A stretch of 64,000 nucleotides of DNA from Viola odorata (Eukaryota; Streptophyta; Magnoliopsida; Malpighiales; Violaceae): contig OY829544.1 of assembly GCA_963691705.1 (NCBI GenBank), positions 41,933,917-41,997,916 of the forward strand, read 5' to 3'. The position numbers and the translations under genes are program-made. Below, piece after piece: positions 1 to 11,156 of the stretch (within the stretch, counting starts at the first letter, position 1; every line of letters begins with the position of its first letter). The notes beneath the pieces are model-generated. The model was not told where the DNA came from, did no database searches, and worked only from the letters and a program-made list of their open reading frames with translations.

Positions 1-1875
1 GAGGAAAATATACTAGAACGCATCATATGCAACTGCTCGTCGGGAGTCTGAGAAAGAAACGCATCCTCCTCTTCCTAGAGCAATAACGCATGAGGGACTA
101 GAAAAGAAGAAGCCGCAGGAGAGCCATCACCCCCTACGGCAGCAAAGCCAGTCCTACGCAGGCCACTCAGGTCAATTTGATGAGTAACAGGCCCGGAAGA
201 GGCTAGCGAACTCAAATCAGCCATGAGACGAGGAGTGGCAATCTCCCCCTCAGAAGGTGGGAACACTGGAGCAGTCGTAGGAACAAAAAACAAGGTAGTC
301 GGGGACGGAGGTTGATGAGAAGACTCCCCTATAATGAGCCCAAATATGTCATGAGAATGGAGGGATGGAAAATAGGTCTCAAGCAGATCGGGGGTGAAAC
401 CCACCACATGGGAAGTAGAAGGAGGAGACGATGTGCAAAAGGAACCAGGTGAAACATGGAAGGACTCAGTAGCTTCTGCAGTCCTCAAAGGGTCAGAATT
501 TTGACCACCAGAAGGTACCCCGGAGATGAAGGAAGTACCATGCTCCTCCTGACTAATAACGCGACCCCCCGACATCCCTTTGGGCTCCACGCTATGTCGC
601 ACCTTCTTATGACGCTCTTGGAATACATGGGACAGATTCATGTTGTCGTCCGGGGAAGCAGTGGCGGTCTCCTAGAAAGATGCAACACAAAAAGTAAAGA
701 AAAAGAAGAAAGCGGTGAGAAATGATCGCAAAACGCACTTGAGAAAATGAGAGAATTGAAGAGACACTTACAGGAATAACCTTGTCTCTAAAGAAGCAAC
801 TGTATCATAAGACGGAGCAGGGGCATTAACGCTTCTTGTTTTTCTCTTCTTGGTAACGCGAGGCCGAGAAGAAGACGCGTGAACATGATTAACGGCAACA
901 GAAACAGTCTGAACCAGAATAGGGTTAACGCGGGCAGCTCCTTTGCCAATCTGAGAAGAAGACGCTTGAGCGAGGTTAGTAGCCGCAGCAGATGATTGAG
1001 TAGGATTAACGGCCGCAACGGTAACTTCCTCTTTTTCCTTCTTCTTTTGAGCTCTTTTTTCCCGCCTCCTAATGCACTTGGGCTTCCAGCCGCGCGGAGG
1101 AGCTGCACAATCATGAGATAACGTCAGTGTTAGTATTTCCCAGAACAATAAAGAGAATGACAAAATACTTACCCTCGAGACATTCTCGAAGGTCGATTCC
1201 GCATGCCAGTTTGCGAGTATGAACACTGAAGTTCAACTTGAGCAGTTTGTCCAACCAACCTTGCTCGGGTGAAGGAAGAGGTTGCCGTCTACCCTAGGCC
1301 CCGTCCCTGATGTTGTGATTAAAACCAGTCCTCCACCAAGGACCAGACAGATTGATAACAAAAAACCCACTTTTCCATCTATCAATAGAAGATTCAAGAT
1401 GCATGAGCTTCCAGGTGAAGGGTTTTAGCGATTCGTCATCATAATGGAATGATATCGCTATTACGCCTCTACGACTATACAATTGAAAAAGGGAACGAAG
1501 CAGTAAAAGGGAGGGAGAAGCAATCCCCTTAAATCTACAGAGTTTTATGAAGGCGTGAACACAACAGTATGCATTAGGGCTCAACTGGGCAGGATTTAAA
1601 TCAAGTTCAGCAAACAATTGTAGCACTAAGGGGTCAAGAGGAAACTGGAAACCATAACTAAACATCTTGGCGTACAAAATTCTACGGTTGCCGGGTAATT
1701 CACTATTGAGATGGAGCGAATTAGGGGAAACCTCAACATAACAGTCTTTAGGAATATGGGAATTATATTCATTTAACCGCCACTGGAGCACAGCCGGAGA
1801 AGTGATAGTGGAAATGATGTTTTCAATCTTCTCTTCCCCAATAGATTTGGGTCGAGGACGACGAGTTCTAGCCAT
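1..1875 (-). pseudogene. Antisense gene AS2 of copy A, PF04195-like domain plus coiled-coil region (broken, runs off window)
   Basis: Read on the minus strand with ATG at 1875. Exon 1 is 1875-1173, intron 1 is 1172-1103 (70 nt, GTAAG...GCAG), exon 2 is 1102-772, intron 2 is 771-672 (100 nt, GTAAG...CTAG) and exon 3 runs from 671 off the window. Exon 1 matches the PF04195 family (putative gypsy type transposon): a YGFQFPLDP segment, then LNPAQLSPNAYCCVHAF, then WWRTGFN. Exon 2 is Lys/Arg-rich (KKRKTR, possible nuclear signal) and Ser/Ala-rich. A TAG at 1294-1296 stands where copy B has Trp, and another stop lies at 75-77. Intron 1 has the same phase and length as in copy B; exon 2 does not keep frame into exon 3 at the donor I chose. 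The protein's function is unknown. Confidence 0.65.
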
Positions 1876-2035
1876 GATAAAATTAAAAAGAAGAAAATGA
1901 TAGAGAAGAACAGAAGTACCTTTCTAAAAGAGGAACTCAGAGTATCCAAACGGTAGAAAGGAGAAATGCAAATCACCTTCTGGAGTGCTATGGAAAAAGT
2001 GAAATAGCAAAAGAAGGTAAAGAAGCACATGGTAG

Positions 2036-2043
2036 GTTTTATA
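2036..2043 (-). promoter_or_regulatory. TATA box of antisense gene AS2, copy A
   Basis: TATAAAAC on the minus strand, about 161 nt upstream of the AS2 ATG. The surrounding 16 bases from 2035 to 2050 are identical to those around the copy B box at 23672-23679, in otherwise diverged flanks. A TTGAC (W-box-like) core lies just upstream in both copies. That this is a promoter is inferred from position and conservation. Confidence 0.5.
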
Positions 2044-2395
2044 ACCCTAGCGGTCAACCAAAATGACTGCTGCAATGGTCGTTGTGTGGGATGCGTTAGG
2101 GGGAAAAGACACGCGCAATAAGTACAATTTTGGACTTCTTCCCACGCATTAATGAAGGATTCTCAAGCATTAAATGCTCTGAAAAGTGGAATCGATTCTC
2201 AAGACAGAACGAACGCGATAACGCGACGATCGAGATAACGCGGGACAGAGCGTTATCATGGCTGCTACATGTCGAGATAACATGAAGGAAGAAGATAATG
2301 CTACGAGATCAATTATTATTTGAAAAAGCGCTATTATTACAAACGTTATGGCAACACAAATGGCGTTAATGTTCAAATTAAGAAAGAAGCAACAA

Positions 2396-3628
2396 TTAAT
2401 GAGGAGGGGCGGAGCCTTCTGCATTTTTCACACCACCTGAATCATCCGACAATGGGAGTGCCTCAGTATCGCTACCGTCGTCTGTTTCTTCCTCTCCTAA
2501 GGAAAGGAGACCTTCCTTGCTCCCGTCAGTTTCATTTATTTTTGAAGAGGCATACTCGGCTATCTTAGCAGGATCAAAAGTCCTACTGCGGTAATAGTCC
2601 GTGAACCAGGCGGTAAAGGCCCACATAGTTTTCTTCCTCCACCAGTCTATCCTCGACAGAACCTTGGCCAAGTCCGCGTCACGGGCCAATATTTCTTCAC
2701 GAAGAAGAGAGTTTTTCTTCTCAACTGCCACCAGCTCTGCCTCCAAGGCCTCGATTTTAGCTTTCCCCTTGGAATTTTCCCTCGCGAAGTTGGCGCGACA
2801 GTCGTTCAACTCTGCTTGAGTTCGATTTTGGAGCCGCGTTAACTTCCTCACTTTGGCCAACACACGATCAAGCTGACCCTTTGTGTCAGATGAATCTTGA
2901 AGCTTGCCACCATGAGCCTTGATAAAATAATGCATCTTGCGGAAGTTGGCCAAGGTAAAGTTTCGAATCTAAAAAGGCGTCTCCATCTCTAACAAGGCGT
3001 TAGCCTGAGCCAACTCCTTCCTAGACAAGACAACTGGCTTCACCCAGTCAGTATCGGTGATGCCCCGGTTAAAGCCCTTACGCCACAAGTGGGAAGGAAA
3101 CTCAACAATAAAGAAACCACCCTTCCAGTCATCAACGGTTTCTTCAAACTCTCAAAAATTTTGCCAGAAAGACTGGGCATATGCGTCATTCCATCTTGGA
3201 GTAACGCTTACTAGACCATTGCGACAAGTGAGGCTGAAGAATTTATGAAATAAATCGATAGAAGGGGCAAGGATATTCTTCATTTCGCAGGCGTGGATGA
3301 AATCATAGATACCATACCATGATGAGGGTGTTATTTACGCCGGGTTAATCTTACATTGGCACAGTATATTCTCTATCGAAGCGTGAACAGGAAGGCAAAA
3401 ACCATAAAGAAACATCTTAAAATACAACATCCTACGAGTTCCCCACAGGACGTCGTGAAGTCTCATATGCCTCTCTGGAAGCATAACGGTATAACCGCTG
3501 GGGAAAGAGATACCATGACTCTCTAACTCGAGCTGCAGAACAGTCTCACAAGTAAAAACACTTGCAGTATTCTCGATCTCAGAATCTATAGGCTCCCGAG
3601 GGCCAGTCTGAGATCTCGTGCGACGCAT
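2396..3628 (-). pseudogene. Antisense gene AS1 of copy A, PF04195-like domain fused to coiled coil by an internal deletion
   Basis: ATG at 3628 on the minus strand. The first part (3628 to about 2965) aligns with AS1 exon 1 of copy B: WGTRRMLYFKMFLYGF, then after a stop at 3335-3337 the segments SSWYGIYDFIHACEMK and FPSHLWRKGFNRG, with further in-frame stops. At about 2960 the sequence jumps straight to the part matching the end of exon 2 in copy B, a Leu/Lys/Glu-rich coiled coil starting near LANFRKMHYF. Some 300 codons and the intron seen in copy B are missing. The open coiled-coil part (2953-2396) ends in an acidic tail rich in Glu, Asp and Ser. Confidence 0.65.
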
Positions 3629-3830
3629 AGTGAAGAGACAGTAAAAGGAAAACCAGAAGAAGGTGAAATAGGGTACCTTAGAAAGAAGAACAGCAGAACA
3701 GATGGATCGCCTGAGTCGACGAGCAGTTGAGAAAATGTTCTTCGAGAGAAGAAGAAGAGTAGAGAATAGCAGGAAAAATTCGAAATAAGAGTAAAAGTTC
3801 GAGAAGAAAGAAGTTGTTTCCTTTTAAAGG

Positions 3831-3838
3831 TCAAACCT
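3831..3838 (-). promoter_or_regulatory. TATA-like box of antisense gene AS1, copy A
   Basis: TTTAAAAG on the minus strand, about 203 nt upstream of the AS1 ATG; copy B has TTTATAAG at the matching place. A CACGTG G-box lies about 60 nt further upstream at 3894-3899. Confidence 0.4.
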
Positions 3839-4108
3839 TGTGAAGACGACCAGACGACCTATCAGAACGAGACGAGCGTAAGATGGAAGATGACACGTGG
3901 AAACGCATTAAAAGAAAATTTAAAGCCAAGTGCCCGCGATTCTAGAAGAAAACAGTTCAAAAGACGGTTGGGCGGAACAATAATTAACCGTTCCGCGTTA
4001 ATTACCCAATGATCATGAGGTTAACGCAAGAACAAGATAGAGAAAATGGGAAATGTCACTTTATTCATAAAAGGCCATACGGCATCTACAAAACACTTAA
4101 CGCACATG

Positions 4109-4490
4109 TCAATCCTCGTCAAGCCAGTAAGAAGGCCAATAGAAATCATCTCCATTCGAGGACGGCAGTTCCTCGTCAAGTAAAGGAAAAGGTTCCTTAG
4201 GATTTTTCCTTTTGCCTTGCCCCGACTGAGGGTCTTCTGAAGGCCTCTTCCCCTGGCATAAAACGGTTGACATGCGGAAACAGCTCATCACCCCTCCACA
4301 TAGTGGAGGTGTAGGAGTCATGGCCAGTATCAAGTGGTTTAGAGATCTTTCTTTTTGACCTCTTACGACCCTTGCGTCGAGAAAACTGCCTTTTGAGGCG
4401 CGACAGAGAAGGATCGTCGGAATCCGGAGAAGTATGAGGAGTTTGGGGAGAATCATGTTCCGCAATGTCCATGGAGTATGAGTCAGCCAT
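4109..4490 (-). pseudogene. Small antisense ORF-b of copy A (frameshifted)
   Basis: The ORF starts MADSYSMD at 4490. It is Ser/Pro/Asp-rich, then basic (RRKGRKRSKRK, possible nuclear signal). The copy B counterpart starts MADSYFLD at 27281, and both end in an aromatic, acidic tail (here WPSYWLDED, in another frame), so a frameshift lies near 4230. No known domain is recognised. Conservation of the start, basic patch and tail between diverged copies argues that it was once a real protein of about 130 residues. Confidence 0.5.
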
Positions 4491-4559
4491 GGAATTGCGA
4501 ATAATTTTCATAGAGGAATAAGAAGAAGAAGATGAACAGGAAAAAGGAAGAAAAATCCC

Positions 4560-4567
4560 ATTAAATA
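4560..4567 (-). promoter_or_regulatory. TATA-like box of antisense ORF-b, copy A
   Basis: TATTTAAT on the minus strand, 70 nt upstream of the ORF-b ATG. Copy B has the same octamer followed by GGGAT at exactly the same spacing. Confidence 0.45.
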
Positions 4568-4997
4568 GCCGTGGCAAAGAGGCAATCCTGCCTTTTCGCA
4601 CGCCCTCTGAAAGCAATTAATGTGCTTCGAAAAGAATGATCATAATTGCAAAATCTAATCCTGTGATCACGCCTGATGAAAATTCACATTAATTAAGAGG
4701 TGCTAGTAAAACCGCCCAATCAGTTACTATTGGAAAGGCGGTGTGAAATTAAGACAGGAAACGGTCATTTATCGTCACTTGGCGAATGAAGAAAGCAAAT
4801 GCTATAGAAGTCCAACCAACGGCGGGCTCATTTTCGGTTGGGCTAAGGTCAACCTCGACTGGTATGACAATGCAAGCACAGCAGAAAACAGAAGGTAGCA
4901 AGCGAGGTCATTTTATTTATTTATGGCCTAAACGGCCTAAGCATACATCCGAAATAAAAAAGAAAAGATAAGGAAACGTAAAGGCGGCTGAAAGCGG

Positions 4998-5381
4998 TCA
5001 AGCATTGGACCCTGCGTCATCATCCCCTGGTACCGAAGGAATCTCTCTCAGAGCATCCGCGACAGAAGTCAGTTCGGAGGAAGAAACCCTCATGCCCTTC
5101 AAGCAGCACCCCAACAGATCCTTCCTTTGCTGCAGCATAGTGATAACCACCTGGATATGGGAGACAATGAGGGCCAACTTCGATACACTCTCCAGAGGAC
5201 TGAAATATTCCAGGGAAGCCGCACCTTGCCTAGACAGAAGAGGGGTCATCATCTCCTGAAGTTCCAGGATGTCCTCAGAAGTCTTGATCAACATGGTCTC
5301 TAGAAAGCCAACGTTGGCTTCGGTGAGATTCTTCAGAGTATGAGCCTTGGAGATCAGAAAATTTCAGGTCAGTTCATCCAT
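4998..5381 (-). pseudogene. Small antisense ORF-a of copy A (one early stop)
   Basis: The ORF is about 127 codons, ATG at 5381, TGA as the sixth codon, then open to 4998. The body is helical and Leu-rich (FLETMLIKTSEDILELQEM) with a short acidic end (PGDDDAGSNA). The copy B counterpart at 28127-27750 aligns along its full length, including ILELQ, RMSSSEL-like and REIP segments. No family is recognised. It lies closest to the 3' LTR and so is the first gene in the antisense series. Confidence 0.5.
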
Positions 5382-5440
5382 GGTGAAAATGTCAAGAGAA
5401 ATACAGAAAAAATGAGAAGAATTAGTGCAGTGGAAGATCC

Positions 5441-5448
5441 AATTTATA
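5441..5448 (-). promoter_or_regulatory. TATA box of antisense ORF-a, copy A
   Basis: TATAAATT on the minus strand, 60 nt upstream of the ORF-a ATG; copy B has TATAAATG 55 nt upstream of its ATG. Confidence 0.5.
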
Positions 5449-5590
5449 GGCCCAAGGGAATGACGGTTTGAAAAGACGTGTCTCTCGGTAATCGCACCAC
5501 CCCGTTACCTTGCAGACCATGGAACAGACAAGGCCGAAAATGGAGCGATAACCCTTGGTAAACACTCGGGCTCGTTTTCGGTTGGGCTTA

Positions 5591-5998
5591 TGATAACTAT
5601 AGAAGCAATTCCAGGGGCGTTTTCGTCTTTACACCCAGCGTCAAGGCCGGAACACTGTAGCTCCCACCGGGCGTCCACCTCTGTGGCTACCGCCTCCCAC
5701 CTCACGCGGAATCTAGCCACACTAATGACGTTATCCCATCCCAGGTAGGATATGACGTCACACGAGGAACTTGGGTGTTATCTTCCCTAGATAACGCCCA
5801 CCCCTTATAAATAACACTTATATTTTGCCTATAAATACCTCATCATTCAAGGTGAAAAGGTAAGCCTAAGATTGCTAGTCGAACCCCTGCCATCCTGAAT
5901 AACCATACTAACTTAAGCATCGGAGTGTCTACGCCGGAGATCCCCTCCGGTGCTTTCCAGGTACACCGGATGACAAGGACAGAGATTCTGAATGACCA
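5591..5998 (+). repeat. 3' LTR of copy A
   Basis: Starts TGATAACTATAG and ends AATGACCA, giving TG...CA ends. It shares its layout with the LTRs of copy B: GACGTCA elements, a TATAAATA box at 5830-5837, a conserved ACTTAAGCATCGGAGTGTCT block near 5910 and a GC-rich end. It is preceded by TTCGGTTGGGCTTA, nearly as in copy B (CAGCTGGGCTTA). Length is 408 bp. The ends are set by comparison with copy B. Confidence 0.75.
5830..5837 (+). promoter_or_regulatory. TATA box in LTR of copy A
   Basis: TATAAATA, aligned with the boxes in both LTRs of copy B. A second AT-rich box lies at about 5806-5813. Confidence 0.55.
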
Positions 5999-7525
5999 TT
6001 TTCCTCACCTACCCCTCCCAGAAGTCCGAATCTTATCAAAAACCAAAACCTTTCCTTTCTTTTCCCTCTCTTCATGATCTAAAAATCCAATCTTTTTCCT
6101 TTTCTTTTTCTTTATTTCCATTTCTTTTCCCCTTCCAAGCCACACCAAGCAAAACCCATTTTCGTTTTTATATGATCATCAACAAAAAGCCTAGATCAGA
6201 TCGTCGCCGTCGTCGTCTCAACGTTGCTGACTGTAGTGTAGAGGAGCGGTTGCGTCGTAGAGAAGAGAAGATGAAGAACTAGGTTTTTTTGGATAGGTAG
6301 GAATGAAATTGAATGGAGAATATGACGAAGAGAAGAAATAAAGTGAAACGTTCACTTACAAAATGACGTCGTTTGTGTAAAAATGACGTCGTTTATGTGT
6401 GGCTCATCGAACCAGCTGGGTCAACGTTGAACCGGTCGGGTCTCTGTTTGTCAAAAAACTAGCCGGGTGGACCGATCGAACCCAGTTCACATGCATATTC
6501 GGTCCAATAGCTGAATCAGACCAGAAATGTGAAAAATCCCGGTTGAACCGGTCGGTCCGGTCTGGTTCTGATAACCAGGAGTTTGTCTACTTCGATCCTC
6601 TAGGTCCGTAAATGTCCTAAAAGGGTTGCCGTAACTAAGAAGAATGACGGTTTCATATTAAAATTTAGGTTGATCAGACTTAAACCTAATATTAAAAGTG
6701 TTCAAGTATTTTAGAGAACAAATATATGCAGACATAGAAATTAAGAAGAGCAATTTAGATCTCACAAATAACTTAGAATCATAACTTTAATTGTCTTTAC
6801 GAGGAATAAGAAAGGTTAGTTAGAGAAAGACAAGAAAAATAAAGAAAACGATAAAACTATTTAAGTATAAAATCCCTGCATCTTCAAGGTTGAAGATGAC
6901 ATGAGAAACACGTGCAAAATCAAGTTGTTGGACATTTTGGTCGTCCTCCCTTTAAAACCCTAGGATAATATATATAGTTTTAATTACTAATTGTATTTTA
7001 ATCACTACTCTTTCTCCGGTTAGAAGTCTAACCGATGAAGTCGAAAGAAACTGGGACTCTAACTCTCATAGAGACACTCCAGCTGGCCCAGCCACACTTG
7101 TCTATGAAATATTATCTTTAAGTAGTGCATGAGAATTGAGACTCTCTGTCATCCAAGAAGGATCGTTCTTGTCCAAGAGACTAACTAAGAAAGGTGTCTG
7201 CGCAGCTTTGTCTAGATTTTGCTCTTTTCTGCCTCTTTTCCACGTTTTCTATTCCAGAGCTATTTTCTGCAAATATAGAGAAATTCATCTCTAATCAGTA
7301 GAATCATCATCTAAATTACATAAAAATAGATAGTAAAAATAACTACAGTTTAAGCTCAATCACTTTCCTTCCGAAATTCCACGTCATATTACACGTGGGT
7401 TCCCACCAAAAACTAATTCTCTACTGAACTTCCCATTGTGGTTTTTTTTTCTTTTCTAATTTCAAGTTTCAAGGCATGAAAAGCTTGTTCCCGCACTTGC
7501 ATCTCCAAGCCTCCGGGTAGTACTC
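5999..7525. other. Non-coding stretch, no gene recognised
   Basis: It begins with a C/T-rich run (about 6040-6140). Two direct copies of ATGACGTCGTTT lie at 6363-6374 and 6383-6394. From about 6400 to 6590 the sequence repeats ACCGGT/GGTCGG words (a possible decayed transposon end). The rest is AT-rich with no long ORF. Short ORFs here lack recognisable motifs. Confidence 0.5.
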
Positions 7526-8155
7526 TAATGGTATATTGACCCAGGTTGAATTGGCACATAAACAACTATATACGGCGAACACCTCCCGTACTTGGATCTA
7601 CACATTGGCTGCGACAAACTCAACCCGCTCTTCCGCTTTTGAGCCGACCAAAACCCTCATTCTTTTAAAACCCGGCCAAACCCTTCACACCCCTAAAAAA
7701 CAAAGAACATACATACATTAATTAAAAAGATCAAATCTTTAGGAGGAAAAGATGGAAAAGATTGAATCTTTTGTTGCTTACCGAGATGGGGGGAGTATTA
7801 ATGGAGAAGAATAGGAGAGTGAGTAGTAGAGTTGAAATGTGGTGGAACGGTAATGGCATACTGACCCTAGGTTGAATTGGCACATGAATAACTATATACG
7901 ACGAACACGTCGGTGACGACAAACTCGACCCGATCATCCATTTTTTAGCCGACCAAAACCCTCCTTCTAAAACCCGGCCAAACCCTTCACACCCCTAAAA
8001 ATAAAGAACATACATACATTAATTACAAAAGATCAAATCTTTAGGAGGAAAAGATGGAAAAGATTGAATCTTTTATTTCTTACCAAGATAGGGGGAGTAC
8101 TAATGGAGAAGAATAGGAGGAGAGTGAGTAGTAGAGTTGAAATGTGGTGGAATGG
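7526..8155. repeat. Tandem duplication of a 0.3-kb unit
   Basis: Unit 1 is 7526-7850 and unit 2 is 7851-8155. Both run from TAATGG(T/C)ATA through GGTTGAATTGGCACAT, ACCCGGCCAAACCCTTCACA and AGATCAAATCTTTAGGAGG to GTTGAAATGTGGTGGAA. Unit 2 lacks about 20 bp relative to unit 1. No coding function is seen. Confidence 0.85.
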
Positions 8156-8848
8156 GTAGCAGCGAGGTGCTGCGGCAATCGCCGAGCTAGAAGACGGGAG
8201 GGTGTTTGGCGCACGTTAGTAGAGGAAGAAGAAGAAGAGTGGGATGTGGACGTGGGTGTGCGCAGGTGCAGGGGGAGGAGAGGGTACAATACTTGTAATC
8301 TAACGTGGAATTTCAAAAGGGAAGAAAATGAAAGAAATTAAAGCCACGTAAATGTTTGATAGAAGAATGTGCCACGTGTAAACGGAATGTCTATTATAAC
8401 AATTTTCTACAAGTACAAAGTTTATTATAGCTTCAAAATTAACAGAGGATATATTTAGCAAAATATACCATTAAAAAAAGATTGTCATGTCTAAAATTAA
8501 GGTTAATAACATTTTGGACCCTATACTAGGTGGGGGGTTGGGGACGAGGGTTTAAGATGAAAAATATAGGCAGCTTCCACCAATACAGGAACTACTGCTA
8601 TTGTGCACATCCATTTTACGCACCAAAACTTAGTAGGAGCTTTCAGAAACATCCATGTTACACACCAAAACTTAGTTAGGAGCTTTCAGAAACTCATATT
8701 TATTGAATTGCTTATACAATAAATAGAATAAAGTATCATGTTTAAAATGGTTTACAGATATTTGTAAACTTTGACAAACTGTATAATTAGAGTGGACAAA
8801 AAAGCACAGTATAATCAAATTTGACTTAGGCTTAGGACACTTACTAAG
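8156..8848. other. Non-coding stretch with a short 45-bp tandem duplication
   Basis: A GA-rich part (8156-8340) gives a low-complexity ORF on each strand; neither looks real. At about 8607-8695 a 45-bp unit containing CACCAAAACTTAG and GGAGCTTTCAGAAAC occurs twice in tandem. The rest is AT-rich. The last five bases, CTAAG, are the target duplication of element F. Confidence 0.5.
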
Positions 8849-9291
8849 TGTTGGAAAATCTGCACGAAATAGAAAGTGAAGGATCGAGACGCGATGAACG
8901 CTGTCCTAAATGAATTTATTTCCCCGGATATAATGATCTCTTCTAACTCATAGTTAGGTACTAGAACAACAAGAAAAAAATGATAATAACCCAGAAGTAG
9001 AATGATAGTATTTAGTATATTAAGGTGTGTCTCTTTGTAAAGATGACTATACACATTTATAGGCTTGGAGATATAAGATGTTTTTAAAGATATTTATGTT
9101 GGAGCCATATCTTCCACGGGGATAAGATTTTCGGTTTCTACCACTTTAACGGGGATAAGATTTTCGGTTTTAAAATTTTAAGGTGCGGTTACAAACTGAA
9201 TTTGACTCATTCAAATTTAAAATAACTATTTGACTACAAGTAGGAAAAGATGAGGGATCAAAACCTTTGTAATATCTCAATATTTACAACA
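8849..9291 (-). repeat. LTR of element F (probable 3' LTR)
   Basis: 443 bp, TGTTGGAAAATC to TTTACAACA, matching 12696-13142 throughout with scattered substitutions and small indels. Left flank is CTAAG at 8844-8848. Confidence 0.85.
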
Positions 9292-9788
9292 ATCCCTCCC
9301 ATATTACAAAGGATCAAGATAGGAACTTCTGGATTAATATATAGAGTACAACTTTTTTAATCTGATGTCTTTTAGACTATGAACCATACCTAGATAAATA
9401 GATTTTATCCTCGCAGAGATAACGGTGAAGTTTAACATTACTAGTGGATTTTTTCTCATCAAATTAGATCGCTAGTGGTTTTATCTCATTTCAATATAAA
9501 ATATAATTATCATCACTGTATTCTGTAATACAACGGAAACTCAAAACTATATATGATACCATAATTCATGGTACCCTCAAGTACTTCATTAAAGAGTAAT
9601 GAAACTTGACATCAAAATATCCAATTCTTGAGAAATTTCTCAACACAGTTTTTGTGATAGCAAGATAATATGAAATTAAAGTATATATTTCTCAACACAA
9701 ACTCACAAAATTATAAGTATACTTCATGACATTTTTTAAAATAATTAAATAAAATAAATATTTAGAACCCCACATTTGCGAATATTAT
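9292..9788. other. Interior of element F, non-coding
   Basis: AT-rich, no ORF of note. The first bases hold the polypurine-like tract (minus strand) next to the LTR. Confidence 0.5.
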
Positions 9789-11156
9789 TGATACAGTGCA
9801 TTTTGTATATATTTTTCTCTACTTTCTTAGTCCGATTTTGAGCATGATACTACTAATTTGTCCTTGTTTCCATCTTTTTTGCAGTTTTAGTCTCAAGAAA
9901 AGAAAAATGCAGAATACGTACATTTTGGATGAATTTTGTTGGAGCATTAGGTGTCGAGGCCTAGCTGCGGATCGTATAGGCCTAGCTGTCAAGCGCTGCA
10001 AATGCTTACAACTCCGACACACAAAAGGAAATTCCCGACGAGGATCTCCAACGGATTCAGAATCCCATTTCCCGTGGTCTTCTATTCCAGCAAGGATTTT
10101 ATTTCCATCTTTTGTAATTTTATTAGGAGTAGAATTCCCTTTGTATATTTTCCACTGTTAAGACTTCCTATTTTGTAGCCTATATATATGGCTTTTAGAT
10201 CTAGGGTTAAGCAACTTTTTCATTATCAGACTTTCGACTACTTTCGATTAGGGTTTTGTCCACCACCGCCGCTGGCGTTTCTTCCGTTTTGTAATAAACT
10301 AGAGCTCTAGCTCCGGCCGGTACCTTTCAATACTATTTCATATTTTCTTCATCTTTCATGTCTTCTTTATTTATTTCATTATTAGCATGAGCGGCTAAGC
10401 TCCTCTATCTTAGCAGAGACGATTCGATGGTTGCTTAGGATAGTTATGAGGTCAATTCGTGCTTAATAAACTCCTTGTTCATATTTGCTCACTTGTCAAG
10501 ATCTTACCAATTTTCCCAGGGTTAATTAGAAGCATGATCAACTCTTATTTGAATCTAGGTGATTAAAGTCGTCTTTGTAGTAATAATTAACGTGGGGCTA
10601 CAGAGTAAAGTAGACAACTAGTTTAGAGTCATCACGTCAAACTGGTCCAATCTTACTAGGGCAAGTGGTCAACTAGGGTAGTGCCTCAAACGTACTGAGT
10701 GGCTCGCCCTAGGTAGGTCTTTAGGCCTCTGAGTATTGCTCACACAAACGTACCTTTGGAGACGGCAGAGTGACAAGGTTACCTCATAAACATACCTTAA
10801 GGTAACTTCTCGTACGAAAAAAAGTAGGGGTCTAAACGTACTTGGCCCCTATAGTACACCTATGACTAGGAGTGGAATATATCTACACCAATGATTGTGA
10901 CTAGGCCTAGATGAAACCGGAGAATGGACCTCTGTTAGGATCCTTTCCCATCTGATTTTACATCATTATTTACATGCTTTATTTAGTTTAATCTTAGTTA
11001 ATCAACAACTCTCTGAACCCCCCCCCCCCCCCAATTTGCCACTATTTCGGTTTGTTTGTCTTTGTCATACACAAAAGTAAGCGTCTACCCCTAGTCCCTG
11101 TGTTTGACCCTGTTGCTACTATACACAATTTATTCTTCACTTGATAACAAGTTTTT
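9789..11156 (+). repeat. Decayed gypsy (Athila-like) LTR inside element F
   Basis: The sequence has the build of the other gypsy LTRs in the window: a TGATACAGTGCATTTTG start, a TATATATA box near 10183 followed by GGCTTTTAGATCTAGGGTT, a long leader, then a CCCTGTGTTTGACCCTG motif near the end. The right end is uncertain and no target duplication is clear. A run of 15 C lies at 11018-11032. Several AAACGTAC(T/C) words recur at 10690-10840. Confidence 0.45.

Larger units (their letters stand above)
1..5998 (+). mobile_element. Tat/Retand-type Ty3-gypsy retrotransposon, 3' part only (copy A)
   Basis: This block has the same order as the 3' half of copy B (21139-29549): two long minus-strand genes with a PF04195-like domain, two short minus-strand ORFs, then a plus-strand LTR at 5591-5998. 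Gag and pol should lie left of the window. Copy A is clearly diverged from copy B in sequence and carries its own lesions: a nonsense codon in AS2, a deletion in AS1, a frameshift in ORF-b and a nonsense codon in ORF-a. It is therefore an older or different subfamily member. No target duplication can be checked because the left end is missing. Confidence 0.8.

Noticed and set aside
5992..6282. Ser/Phe-rich ORF after the copy A LTR
   Set aside because: Low-complexity C/T-rich run gives the open frame; no domain.
6399..6611. ORF over the ACCGGT-rich stretch
   Set aside because: Repeated GGTCGG/ACCGGT words give the open frame; no domain, no conserved partner in the window.
8080..8341. Overlapping ORFs on both strands, Glu-rich or Ser-rich
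   Set aside because: Come from a GAAGAA-type low-complexity run.
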